Source of the DNA: Megalonaias nervosa | Lineage: Eukaryota; Mollusca; Bivalvia; Unionida; Unionidae | Assembly: GCA_016617855.1 (NCBI GenBank) | Contig: JAECUM010016884.1 | Span: forward strand, 1 to 64,000 | Reading direction: 5' to 3' | Length of the DNA stretch: 64,000 bases | Part shown: one piece after another, positions 1 through 13,668 of the stretch | How the letters are laid out: each line of letters begins with the position of its first letter | Numbering within the stretch: position 1 is the first letter of the stretch | Translations under genes and position numbers: made by a program | Notes under the pieces: model-generated | The model's input: the letters and a program-made list of their open reading frames with translations, nothing else | Told to the model about the DNA's origin: nothing | Database searches by the model: none

Positions 1-589
1 TATACATCAAAGAATTATTTGCATTTTAGGAAACAACCACGTTTATTGCTAAGCCACATATGATGAGAAAAACTGAACATTTTGCTCAAGTAGAAATATT
101 GTTTAGCAATACAGTCCACCCTCTTTTTGTTACCATTCATGATTAGTTTATCACCTGTAATTGGATTTTTCCATTTAATATTTCTCAGTTATATTGTCAT
201 CTGCTAGCTGTAATTTGTTATATAAGTCCTTCATTGAAACTTGTAAAGTCATCCTCAGAATTTGGTGTCATGCCATGGTTTGTAATTAAGACTTCAGTTT
301 TTTGTGCGTGTGTGCTAAATGAATTTAAACAAGGGCACCTGACATTTACCCATTATGCCCTTTATTTACTAATTTAAACAGTTATCTGAAGTTCATATGC
401 AGGTTGCCGGTATTGCATGGAGATTTTGCACTGACCATAATAGGGTCATCTGCTTGTTCCTCAATTAGAAAGATTCCCACATATAGCCCTACTGTATTTG
501 CTCCAAGCAGGGTTTATATCCAATATACAGAACAGTTGCCCAGCAGTTAGTATACAAAGCAAAGCAAGTTTAGCATCTATGTACATTTG

Positions 590-1400
590 GTAACCAGTAC
601 ATGGGAACAGAACCTAATGAGGGCCTCACATCATGATGTTGGGGTCCTATAGTGATTACCTTTCTATCCATCTGAATGTCCATTCATACAATTCTCATAA
701 CCAGCTCAGCAACCCTTACACATAATTCAATGCAATTTGGTTGGAAAGTTTCTTATTACATGTAGATGTGCCATTTAAAGGTTTAGCCTTTTCAGTTACA
801 ATTTAAGGGAATTATTGCCGTTTTTCATCAATATGAGATCTCCACTACAGCAGATCTTGTAACCAGCAGAACTCAGGAATCATACAATAAATATATTGCG
901 ACAAAAATGTGAGTTCATTGTCTCAAAACTGTATGTGCATTTTATTGGTTTTGTCTCAATACATTCATTTGACTATATCAATAGCCCTAAACAGTTGACT
1001 TAATATCTTCATATGGAATGTTGCTTGCAACTGGCATAGCTCTGCAACCCTTGCACAAAATTGGAAGCCGTTTGGTAGCTGAATTACCTGTTATGTGTTG
1101 ATGTGCATTTTAAAGTTTATTCGTTTTAGGTCCAATAATTTTGAGGGAGTTATTGCCCTTTCTTCCATCAATATTATATCTCCTAGTAACCAGCATAGCT
1201 CAAGAACAATTCAAGATAATTACATCTGATGCATATTGGTGCATACATTGTCTCATAGACCTAAATGTGTTTTCTATGGGTTTTGTTTTGTTATGTCCCT
1301 TGACAATGTCATATTTTCACATAGATGTTGCTTGTAACCAGCATAGTTCAAGAACCATTTAACATATTCTGATGCAATTTCATATGCACCTTTCATATGG
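590..1400. repeat. Degenerate tandem array, period about 155-160 bp
   Basis: A motif like GTAACCAGCATAGCTCAAGAA recurs, diverged, near 700, 860, 1025, 1183 and 1328, so spacings are about 147-165 bp. Between copies, other shared words recur in the same order, such as TTATTGCC, CATCAATAT and an A/T-rich stretch with TGTGCATTTTA. This indicates an old tandem array or a repetitive element with internal repeats. The open frame at 1141-1362 lies inside it and is not a gene. Confidence 0.55.
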
Positions 1401-4400
1401 GATTAATATTGTTAAAAAAAGTTATGGTCTCCTGATTCTGTTTCCTTCTTACTTTGGTTTCTGCTAGATAGCTTCACCAAATTTTATTGGATTTCAATCA
1501 GATTTGGAATGTGGCTTCAGCTTGATGACATTTTGAATGTTTGATCTCTAGCTTTCTGCATCACTTGCAGGATTTATGACCCCTAACTGCTTTCCTCAAA
1601 ACTTGGAGTATGTTCAAATAAATTTGGCATGTAGCTTGATATTGATGAGGCCTTGGATGAGTTCAATTTCCAGAGTTCTAATTTTTATTTAGATGCGCTA
1701 TGGTCCCTAATTACCCATTCTAATAACAGCTTTCCACAGCACAACTTTACTGCGGAATATTGTATTCTCCCAAAACTTGTTGTACACATTTATACTGGTG
1801 AAACATTAAATGGGTTAGATTTCCATCATTCCATGTCACCATTTAGATGAGTTATGATCCCTATTTGCCCATATGAAAATTTTGGTTTTCCAACTTAAGT
1901 TTTTTTTTTGTTATGTCCCCACTGGGCAAATTTCTCTACTGGAAAATTTTTATCCTAAAAGGAATACAAAATCATAAAAATTTTCAGAATTTTCCCATAC
2001 CACCTCTCCATCTCACTTAGCTGACTGCCACGTATCATAGTGTAGTAATTGATTATTTTCTGTTCCTCTGACTATCCCACATGCAAAGGTATGACGCATT
2101 TAATTTATAAACATCATTTTTATAATCATTATTGAGTTTAATTACATGCACACTGGGTTGATGGACATGGAGAATAATGAGTGGAGGGTGTGCTCCACAC
2201 CTTTGCTCATATTCTAAATTGTGTCATATATTCTCAGTTGAAATTAACATGTTTATTGCATGCCCACCAGGATGATGAATGTATAGAACATTTATGCAAC
2301 TGAAGATATATGTTAGTATAATAATAATAATAATAATACATTTTAAATCATGGTAAACTAAGCTACTGATTTCCAGTAACTTTTTAACCTGCATCAACTG
2401 TTTTATTATATAACATGTTCCTCAGATATGACTTATAAGTTAAAACCAACTACTTTGAAAATACCAAGAAAAAAATCCATTTGTATGTATAATTATTGTA
2501 TTGAAACTTTTTTACCCTACATGTTTGTGTGATCCAAAGTGACTCGGACCATTCACCTTTTAAGTCACAAGTCAACAGGTTTATTCCCCTCCCCTCTCCA
2601 CATGAGCCATCCACAAGCTTGTCCTTGTTGCATGGTCTAGAACTAAATTTACTGTGCAGAAACATTTCTTTCCTTGTTAACTTTTTGTGACCTTGATCTT
2701 TGACCTTTCAATCACATAATTTACAGGGTATTTCTTACGCCAGGTGCAGGCCATCCCCCAAGTTTGCTCCAGGAACTGGTGCAGGAACTAAAGTTACTAT
2801 GCAGCAAACCATTCTTTTTCTTTGAATCACAGTAACCTTGACTTTGACCTTTCTGCTCCGGATTAATGGGTTTCTTCTTTATTAAAAACTACATACCATA
2901 CACAGAGTTTGGTAACTATACAAGGCCTTGTCCCTAGGTTGTTGTGTGAAAATTATTTTTTAAGAGAAGAAACGGAACTTTATTTCATGCACCAGTCTTT
3001 AATGATTCAAAGTAATTATTCCAGATTCATTAAAAATTAAAATGGGATACTTTGTGCATTGTATCAATGAACTGATACATTTTCATAACATGATTATAAA
3101 TAGCCTACATTGAATACAATTTTATAAAACTGACTTTATATAAACTGATGCACCTTATAACATGCAATGTATCATAAACTGATGCACCTCATAACATACA
3201 AAAAATCTGTAGAAGGTCTGTGTTGTGTAAATATCTGTCCAGTTTATATGGTTTTGTTTTGTTTTGGACATCAAGTTTTTTTATAATATTTTCATCAGTC
3301 TTTTAAATGTTTGTTTGTGTAAAAGTGTTGGATATACAGTCAAACCTGTCCCAGTGGTTACCCAATCACAATAGCTGTTCAAATTTCCCCATTACAAATT
3401 TCTTATGTAAAAGTCATGTATATAATCATCACCTGCTGTCTGATCAATGGCCAGGTGTTTCCTAAACGAATGTTTTCTCCCTGTTTTAAGGGTTTACTGG
3501 AGCATATCAATAGTGACTGCTCAATACATACACATGAAACTTTTACCGAGGAAGGCATTGTTTAGTTATAGAATTCATCTAGTTTTGTTAGGGCCAGGGG
3601 TCAGTCAGTATTTACAAAACCTGTATGTTAAGGCTGGCGAAGTTTCAGTTCACATGTTAGAAGCAACATCCACATTAAAATTAGACCTGAGACCCCAGTA
3701 TCATTTATCTCTAAATTATTCAGTAAGATGATCAGGCAATATGTGAAACTTTCTTCTCAATGTCTTCAGTGGTAAGTGAAATTTTTAAGTCCAAATGTTT
3801 AGAATAGTCCCCTTAGGCCTTGTACAACTTTGGCAATTTCAATGAGCTGAGTCCATGTGATGTCAAAAAAAGAGGGACACCCACATTACCAATCGCCATT
3901 GTTCTGCCATTGTCAAGTTTCAAGTTTTTAAAAATTGTTTTCTGATTGCTTCATGGAAGGATGTGTGTTGGTGGTGGATGTAGCATTATTAATATGCTTG
4001 CCATCTTAGCATCACAAAAAAATAGAATATCATCAAGTAGCAATATTTTTATCAAATAAACATCAAATGAAAATACTTTATCAAATCTTCACCTCTTCTG
4101 CATATGAGAGGGGCAGTGGCAATATTATTAATCTTGACTGTTAAGATATGGATGGATATACTGTATATGCATATATAAGCCTCGTTAAAGTAGGAATTTC
4201 ATTTTTTGTGGAAAAAAGGGGAGTGTGTTTATTAGAAGGGGGCTTTTATTAGAATAGCAATGGTAATTTACATAACAATGACCTCAATTTCTTATTTGCA
4301 AAAATTCTTGGAAAGTATAAACTACCTACCTGAAAAGCAACCAAGATGATGATGTGAAAGTGCTTGAAGGAATGAAGTATGAATATGTAACTGGTTTGTT

Positions 4401-5189
4401 CTTGAATTAACAAATTACTTTTTTCATAATCATACAAAACTTGTGCATATTGCAGATTCTATTTCAAAAGAACAGTTGGTAAAGGATTGCTTTATTATTC
4501 TTAGCACACGATAAAATATGAGACATAGTTGACACTTTCATAAAGAAAGATAGATTGCAAGCTTTCAAAATTTCATATAACTGTGAGGTTCATATTTGAA
4601 ATGATCTTTGTTTGATTTAACTACATGGTCAGTGACATGCTTTTGTTTATAAACAAGACTTTTAAACACACACAGTCCTACATTTTAAAATTAAAAATAT
4701 TAATTCTAAACAAATACACAAAGTTTTCTTGTAACAAGGTTTTAATTTTAATCTTGATCTTTTTTAAGCTGTTGGCTTTGATAAAATCTGTGTTAAATAA
4801 TGTTATAATTACATAGAGATCATGAATATGACATCACTTGATAAAGAAGTGTTTCATAGCACTATGTACTCTGGAAGAGATGTGAAATAAAATGGTGTTT
4901 GCAGTTTTGTTGTTAAATAATGAAAAATATGCTTATACAATTTTATTAACTGCAATAACAATCACGTGAAGAAATGATAATGTCAATGAAAAGTATACGA
5001 GACTTTTGGAAATCTTCATCAATTTACAATATGCCATAAATCCTTGAATGATGCAAACTCAATTATTGTGTCATACCTGAAAAATTTGCTCTTCCAAATT
5101 CACTTATTTTTGTGTATTTGATAACGGGAGTACATGATCCTCATGCTGAGTGAATTTGATGAGTGTTTAATTATTCATTCAGCCATTAT

Positions 5190-5360
5190 TTTAGGGACAA
5201 TTAGTGACCAGATCTTTGTAATAACCCCTACTTTGGGACAATTAGTGACCAGATCCATTTCCCATACTTTTCTTTTTAATAACCCCTACTTTGGGACAAT
5301 TAGTGACCAGATCCATTTTCCCATTCATTTTCTTTGTAATAACCCCTACTATGGGACAGA
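5190..5360. repeat. Short tandem repeat, unit about 41-60 bp
   Basis: The phrase GGGACAATTAGTGACCAGATC occurs three times, at about 5194, 5235 and 5293, followed by AATAACCCCTACTTTG or a close variant. A fourth partial unit starts near 5353. Units differ in length by an insertion of C/T-rich sequence. The frame at 5134-5403 is open only because of the repeat. Confidence 0.75.
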
Positions 5361-8300
5361 TATTCTACCAAGAGTAGCACAAGAAATGCACACCAACCTG
5401 TAGACTTTTTGGTGATTTTGGATTGATTGGACAAATTGCTATGGTAAAAAAAATATCATTTTTTAATCAAAATTTTAAATAGACCAACATTTCACAAGCA
5501 ATCATCCTTAACTGACAGATCCTTACATCAGTCTTTGATATGCACAGTAAAACACTGATTATCCAGGTACTGGTTATCTGAACTTTATCAATCATATGGA
5601 CAAAAGTATTTCTTGGAGAAATAATGTATTGTGCATAAAATTATCATTTATGTGGATAACCCAATTATCCCCAAAATATCCGAGTCTCCCAGTGGTTCTG
5701 GACAATTGGCTTTTTCATGCACAAATCATCATTTGATTGGGCAAACTATAGATTATGTTTGTTGTGTAGAATCCACTACACTTTTTGGCTCTAATAAGTC
5801 AAAGATAAATGAAGCAATTTTAATCCTATCAATTTATCAATTTATCTATCTAAATCTCTGTGTGCCTGCTTGTCGGTCTTTTTGTTTCTGTCTCACAATA
5901 ACACAACATAGCCCTAAACCTTAATCCAAAACCCATAGAGAGAAAGAAATTCTAACAACACTTAACTTCATAACTATATCTCTATATATTTTCTTTTCCC
6001 TTTTTTTTGTTTCTTCATATCATTAGGTAAGCCATTAGATCACCCCCAGACTTACTGGAGGAAAATTATTGCACTGTGACAAGCACAAAATGTAATTTTT
6101 ATCCTTTCAAAAGAATAAAAAGTAAATAAAAAGAGTAAACATCTAAATTTTAATAAATTGTATGATTAACATGACATTCTGATATACACAGCCATCAATC
6201 AACAGGAAGAAATGTATGCAAACTCAACTTAATGCTTTGTAAATCATTTGTCAATATGCTGTACAATGTAAACACATATCAGATATTTTAAAATGATAAA
6301 TAATTCCAAGCTACATACTGTATCTGTAGTCTTACAGGCCTTATTAAAAGACTTTTATGAGATATTGAAAGTAGATGAAAGATTTTTTTTTTAAAACTGA
6401 ACAGCATTCTACCATTGCTGAAGAAATCATGTTACTCTATATGTGGGACCTGGTGGGCCCTCCAGGAACAGCTGGCTTTTGTTTTTGGCACCCACATGAT
6501 ACCTATTTACACCTCATCATAAATATCCTTACACTATTGCCAATAGTTTCAGTTTCATAAAGTAAAATGAGAACTCATTTCAAAGTGTGAAAACAAGCTT
6601 CAGTTTAGAGTAATTGAGTTTTTTTTCTGTATGGGAGAAGGAAGATGCCTGTTATTTCTCATTTCTATCTAAGCTCAAGTACAGCTTACCAGTAAATCAT
6701 AAAAAGAAAAAAGCGAAATTATAATCATCATGAAAGAGTGTGACAAAGTTTAGTCACCATCTTGTATGAGTCGTATGTTATAAGGAAATATCCAGTAAAT
6801 TGGGGCTGCATGTAACCTCTTTTTCAAACTTTTTTTGAAACAAAAAAGGAGTAAATTTGACAAAACTTGCCATTAAATGTATGGCAAAAGTACATCGTCA
6901 TCAACACTATTGTAGAATTGTGCAATAATTACAGTGAATTCATAAACATTCTTCCACAGGAAGACATCAACATATTGCGGATTTTCAACTTGTAGACTTT
7001 CGTGTATTTAAGTAAATGTACAGCTGAAATGAGTAATCATTGCACATGTTGTTTGTTGATATGATCAAAAACAATATTTTCATTAAGTTATAACATTTAT
7101 GGAAGGCCAAGAGACTCCCTTTTAGTTCAGCCTGCCTTTTATTTAGATAGAAAAATTTTAAAATTGAACTTAATCATTAAAATTGTAACAATGACCTTAA
7201 TCTGGGGTTTAGACAAAGATACAAATGGACCGACAAGGACATGGACACCAAAGTGACCACTATGTTAAGCATCAGCCAAGATGACTCTAGACAAATGATC
7301 ATAACTTCAGACATGTCCTTTATTTTAATGAAGCAATGCAATGGTTAGTCTAATAACTCTGGGAAGGGGAGAATAATTTGAATTTATATGAGAGATTAAA
7401 ATCCTCAACAAAGGGTAACCCAGCACAAGTTTCCCATTTTTGGAACATTTAATAATGACTGTCAATCAAGTTTGTATATTGGCATGCTGACTTTGTAACT
7501 CCTAAAACACAACTGAACATGTTTGTAAGTTTCAAGTTGTTGATTAATACAAATGGATCTGAACGTATTTTAAAATAGAGATGAACAGCTTCATTTCTCT
7601 CTTTGCTTACTAGTTACTGTTAATATTATACTGCACTGAGATTTATAAAGGTTATTTCAGCCATTTTAGTCCAGTACAAAATTTCCTTTATTTTTTTTTC
7701 TGTCAGTCTTTTCTTTATGTTGATGAAAATGTTTAGTTCAATCTATCCAATAAATGGCTATATGCAGACGGTAATCTCCTTTACTATTCTAGTGTTAGGA
7801 AGTATCATGAATTCCTGAATTAAATAATGAGAGGAAATTTCAGCACAACTGTGACACAACTGCCTTCAGTCTTGGTGTTTAAAAATAACTGCTTTCACTC
7901 CTGATCTTGTAAGAATTGTTCCTCAGCATCTTGGAGAACAGAATCCACATTTGCCAACTCGATCTAGATTTGGAAAAAAATATCAGAAAGAAATGTTTGA
8001 CTAGTATTAAACTGATAAATAATTACCTTAAATTCTTTTTATAATAAATCAAACAAAAATATTAACAACTGACAGTTATGATGAAAAAGGTAAAGAAGTT
8101 AATTAAAAACTAGTACATATACCAGTACATGCAAAAGGCAAGAAACTCGATCACATGCTCTCTCAACCACTATTTTGTGTAAACTTCAGCTGCATATTTA
8201 CATGTAGTATTGTAGTAAATCTACCATTTATGCTAGCTTATAAGTCAAATGCAACCAAAAAATCACTGCATAGACCCAGACTGAACATCAGATAGTGAGT

Positions 8301-8701
8301 CAATACAGTTTATTTGGACTAATTAGTAAAACAAACCATATATGCCCTGATATGCTGGTGGATTATGCAATGGCAGATCAGAGTCTATGTTGTTTGCAAA
8401 TGGACCTGACTTATAAGCGAGTATATACATTACTGTTCTTTAACAAAACTTTGATTAAGCATTTTGCTCATAAAATCATCAAGATTAAGCTTCAGAATAA
8501 TAGAAAGGGTCATGCATAAACACACAATATTAATTAAACCACATAGTGAGTTTGTAGAGGGCATGGACAGTTTTGATAGTACAAGAATTGATCAAAAATG
8601 TACTCCATATTTTTATCTATGGGTAACTCCTACATATTCAATTTCAAATAATCTAATCACTTTGACAATAATTTATACACTGTTCTTTATCTGAGTTGAT
8701 T

Positions 8702-9003
8702 TTATGCAGTTATTTCATTTCTCCAATTGTTGTCCCTTTTGTTAATATTTTGGTTTGAGAAACGAGATAAATATTTGTAATTTTCTAAGTAATTTGAATT
8801 AATTTTGTGGATTAATACCTTTGGTATATCATATTGTGTTGGATTTTGTGCATCTTCTCTGCTAAAATCCTTCATTGTTCCACATTTAGCAATGTCATTC
8901 ACCCACACCCCTTCATAAATCTGACCAGTTGTTAGGTAGTAGAATTTCCCAGGTCCGTTCTTTTTATCATCCCTCCAAGATCCTTCATACCTGTTCTCAT
9001 TTG
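8702..9003 (-). CDS. MORN3: MORN repeat-containing protein 3, exon 4 (last coding exon)
   Basis: This exon encodes the C-terminal 100 residues of a MORN3 orthologue. It starts after an ACAG acceptor (9004-9007) and completes a codon begun by the single base A left over from exon 3. It holds two MORN motifs (YEGSWRDDKKNGPG and YEGVWVNDIAKCG). The tail has the words CGTM and PTQYDIP, a pattern I recognise from vertebrate MORN3. The stop codon is at 8702-8704. MORN3 is a small scaffold protein, testis-enriched in mammals; its role in this organism is inferred by orthology only. The tail after PTQYDIPKV differs from vertebrates. Confidence 0.88.
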
Positions 9004-10380
9004 CTGTAATGTCAAAATTGTATGCTTGTTTGCAATATCTCTGAAGAAACATGTAGATTCAACAGTACAATCATGGCTAACTGACAAGTTTATAATCACA
9101 ATAGGAATCTTTAGTTTCTTGCATCTGCCAATATATCATATTTGTTAGGAGTCTTGTTTTCATCATTGTGTCTACATCACATGACATGACAAATTCAAAT
9201 TTTCTGACTGCATAGATAACTACATGGATTTATTTCAGGGAAGTATGTATTTCCTCTTGACTCAGGTGTACCATATTTGGCAAACATTTATTAAATCTGT
9301 TTCAGCAGATGCTATTGCTCTCAGTTTCAACATTTAAGACTTAATGTCTCTTGCATGGGTGCAATTGTTGTTTAGCAAACATTTTCAAGGATTGGAAATG
9401 TAGATGCTGGAAAATTTACCTGTTCTCCTATAAAAATATTTCTGTGGTGTTTTTCAGTGGGTCATGTGATGCACTAAATTTATTACATGTACAGTAATGC
9501 CTCCTCCCTTGTGAACTGTTCTCTTGATGTGGTGTTTGGTCAGGGGAATTATATTGCCCTTGCCTTTTGATTCAGACACCATACCCCACCAACCAACAAT
9601 ATATTAGAACAGTTCCATCAGGAAAAGGCACAAATAGAATAATAAATTGCTTGATTAACACTGAGATTTTATAACGATCAGTAGGGGATCATCTCACTTT
9701 AAGGACATCTCCAAAATCAGGATGTATCATTTTTTGAAGGTGGCTTGGGCTCTAAGAGAAAAATGCCAAACAAAGGGAGAGAACTTTGACAATCAGGAAC
9801 ACATATAATAATTAATCAAAACAGCCAATTATAAAAATTTGCATGCAAACTTACCTCCCCTAGTTCAAACCATGACAACAGCTTTTCAAATTGAAAAAGC
9901 TACATCATTTAAAGAATGTTTTAAAAATTTGTATTTAGAAACATAGCTAAATCATATTTAAGTTTGAAAATAATAACAAATTTTCATTCATTGGCAAGGA
10001 AATATTGTAAACTAACAAAGTAGTGTCTACCTTCAATTTCTAGAGGTGAAATTCATCAACAAATATCTCTGAAGTTCCAGTTTATTTCCAGAAGTCCAAC
10101 TCTGGAATAATGATGTATTCTTATTGTAGAATATATAGCTTTTTTTTTCCAAAATGTGAATGAAATTTAGACAACTCCAAAGGCAGTTACTATAGACAAA
10201 ATCAAAATGGTGCTGACTGGAGCATTTACAAATGGCTAAAACCAAATTTCCTAGATATCTTGAAACTGCATTTGACATTTATTTCTGTTCTAAATGTGGT
10301 TTAAAAGACATTATCCCTTATTAATTGAAAGTCTTTGAAGCAGTAAAAATTTAAGTTTACAGCTACTGACATAAGGAAAC

Positions 10381-10650
10381 TCCAGGCATATACATGTAAG
10401 AGGTAAATTTTCCAGGCATGTGCATGTAAGAGGTAAATTTTCCAGGCATGTACATGTAAGAGGTAAATTGTCCAGGCATGTACACATAAGAGGTAAATTT
10501 TCCAGGTATATACATTTATGAGGTAAATTTTCCAGGCATGTACATGTAAGAGGTAAATTTTCCAGGCATGTACATGTAAGAGGTAAATTTTCCAGGCATG
10601 TACATGTAAGAGGTAAATTTTCCAGGCATGTACATGTAAGAGGTAAATTT
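10381..10650. repeat. 30-bp minisatellite, nine copies
   Basis: Nine consecutive units of exactly 30 bp are present, with consensus close to AGGCATGTACATGTAAGAGG followed by TAAATTTTCC. The last units are nearly identical; the first, fourth and fifth carry a few changes. Because 30 is a multiple of three, the minus-strand frame stays open through the array and yields a spurious 125-codon repeat protein with no start context or known family. Confidence 0.93.
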
Positions 10651-13600
10651 TTCTGAAACTGAAGTTGTTTTGGTCCACAAGGATAGTTTAAGTAATTTCT
10701 GTTGTAAAAAAATTACAATATCCCCAAAATTTTAAAGTTTGCCCCAGTTACAGTTATCTGAAGATATTTGAGGCTTTAGAATATTCATTTAATGTTTATA
10801 ACAAGCATTTCAAACCATTTTTTTTCAAGCACAATTTAATTAAAGTTCATCTGTGTATTACAGAAAATAGGAGGAAGAATTCTTTGAATATTTATTACTT
10901 GAATGTAATTTGCTGTTGCATGCAGCAATACAACAATTAACAATGCAACCAAGAGTTAAATAAAAATGTCAGAAATACAGTGCATTAAATACAGCAATTA
11001 GATTTATTATGGCTAAGGAAAAATTACTTGATGAAAAATAGTGTTTTCTCCAGGGATGACCGATATATGAATTACTGCTAAATTTAAACTCCCTCCCTGT
11101 AAAAGAGGAGCATGAAAATTGCACGCAGATGAATTAATTCTGTGATCTTTATAAAACCTGTAACCTTCACTAATATTACCTACCATGTTTTCAGCATGTT
11201 TCAGCATGTTTTCAAATGGCAAAAAACAATTACTTTTTCTCATCCTAAGACATATTAAATTCTTCAATTTTGTCTCCCAAAAAAACATGGTTAGACAAAT
11301 ATGCACCCCACCTAACTCCCCATAACAAAGAAGTTACAGGTAGCGTCTATGACAGTGTGTGCTACTATGAAGTAGAACAAGAATTTTTTCTACTTTTACA
11401 TGTAGGTAATGAATCAAAAGTAGATGCTGCTTGCCTACTTTTGTTTATTTTGATACTTGACCCTCCACCAGTAATTGCAGTCATAAGTGTATTAGTACCA
11501 TGATTTTATGTGTGTTTTACAATACAACTACCATATTAGTAATCATCCTATCCACTGTTCAACTGTCTGCTGATCAGCAATCATTAAAATTTACCTTACA
11601 AATGCATGCAGACTTCTGTGTAAACAGGAAATTAAAAAGAAATGATTTGAAATTATAATTAAGAAGGTACAGACAAATGCCTACATTATAGTATTGAGAG
11701 TGAAAATACATGTATTAAGCAACAAGAATGAGAGACCCATTAGGGGCTTGTGTTTGTACACATGCCCAGGTAGAGTAAATTTAAACAAGCATGAAGCAAT
11801 ATACTGGTACAAATCAGTATGATTAATCTGTTGATATACTTTAATAAATGTAGCCTATCTGTTGCAGTTCTGTCTTCTTTTCTTTCTTTTTCTTGATATT
11901 TCTTACCCTAGCCATGGGTAGCTCCAAAATAAGAAGAGCCTGTCAAAACAATGTTTGTCATGGATTGTTCTGAAACATGTCTGCAACTTCAAGGTGACTA
12001 TTTTATTATTGTTAATAATTTAACTTGTGGGATTTCTTGACAGGTGTGTTTGAAAATAAAAGGCACTCATCTCCGATGATTAGCTACCTGGATTTTATTA
12101 AAAGTGGACTCAATGTACCAAAAATAAACCACCCACAAGCAATATTTATCATGGACTACTGTTTTTTTTCTTTAAAATGCAAAGAGGTTAATTAGCTGTG
12201 GAACATTACTGTTCTTTATCATCCTTGATACATGTTGACCACAAGGATAATGGGTTTGTTTTTTTCCAGAGTACTCTGAATTTACTAATCCATACTGACT
12301 CTTTGATGCATTGTTAAATAAGATAAAATAGGGGATCATGATTTCTAAGTAAAACAGAGATAATACCATTTTTGTTGTCTTTGACTGTCATACTTACTTA
12401 AAGTGGATTCGTGTATAACAAAGTCTATACTAACAAAAATTCACTTTCTTGTTAACTGAATCCAGCTAGTGAAGCAAAAAAGACATCGTTAGTATATGGA
12501 AAACACAATGTGCGATTTTTACACATTCAGCTGATGAAATTGTTTTGGGAATTATCATGAATCCTGCAATCACACGTCCCAGAATAAGCCTGTAAAACTT
12601 GTAATTTACAGCAACTACAGACATACAAAAGCTATGGCACTTTTGGTGGTAACTGCCTTAAAACTTTAAACTTCAACAGTATTTTGCTGTGCAGCATATC
12701 ACTGCAATCGTTTTGCAATTTTTTACACGAGTCAATCGAACTATAATGTCTACCTCTTGAGTACTGAGTTTAATCAAGTATCAAATCAATAACGAGTAAA
12801 ATTCTGGTCTTTTGCTTAAATATTTAACAAATCTGTTGCATGGAAATGATGAAAATATAGTATAGAGCTTTTTTACTTGCCGTTATGTATAAAAAAATGA
12901 GTTTTGGAAGAGGAAAATTGTACATGATATAGCACATCTACTGATATCTTCCCGTCCTCAATGGTGCATTCACTATCATATACATATCTGATCCCCATGC
13001 TGGGGGTATTTTAATAAGAACTTAAAGGATTTTTAAACAAAATAAAGATTGGGCTTAAAAATATATAAGCTATTTTCATGCATTTGGTCTATTTTTCACT
13101 CTGTTTTAGAACTTCACATGAATCTGCAATCACATATACTACAATAGACCCCATATGACCGGAAATTTACATGAAATATCTGAAAATTTTCCATGACAAT
13201 CGACACAAAGGATATACAATTATTTTACTTCATGGATATTCAAAATCACATGAAATACTTATTGCTGACCGAATGAAGTGAACATTATCTCTGTTTAATT
13301 ACTGACAAACACAGAGATTCTACTTGAAAACAAAACAGCAACCCTAAAGTGTGTCTGAAAGTATAAGTTCTAGAAAAAAGTTATAGTCACACAATGTCTG
13401 AAAATGACAAGGCATTTAAACATTATATTAAGATGCCCAAAAACAGTGTCCTAAAACATGCTGAAAATAGGGTAAATCTAATCATGTAAGCATTTTATTT
13501 CCTGATCAACTAATATTTGGCATTTGTGGAATGAGACACTTTGATTATCTCATTATTAAAAACATTTTACTAACTATGGTTCACATAGTTTGTTCACTTG

Positions 13601-13668
13601 TGGACATGTAATTCTCAGTATTTGGTGGTAATGTCTCTTCCATAGCACACCATTCTAATGCATACAAG

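Larger units (their letters stand above)
1..8701. other. Gene-poor AT-rich host DNA downstream of MORN3
   Basis: No open frame longer than about 97 codons is seen on either strand, and none of the short ones resembles a protein family I know. Contents that can be described are a degenerate repeat array (590-1400), an (ATA)n microsatellite near 2318-2338, and a short tandem repeat (5190-5360). The rest looks like ordinary intergenic DNA or old degraded repeats. The 3' untranslated region of MORN3 probably extends leftward from 8702, but no polyadenylation site was assigned. Confidence 0.6.

Noticed and set aside
10301..10678. 125-codon repeat protein on the minus strand
   Set aside because: It is the translation of the 30-bp minisatellite; the period is divisible by three, so the frame is open by construction.
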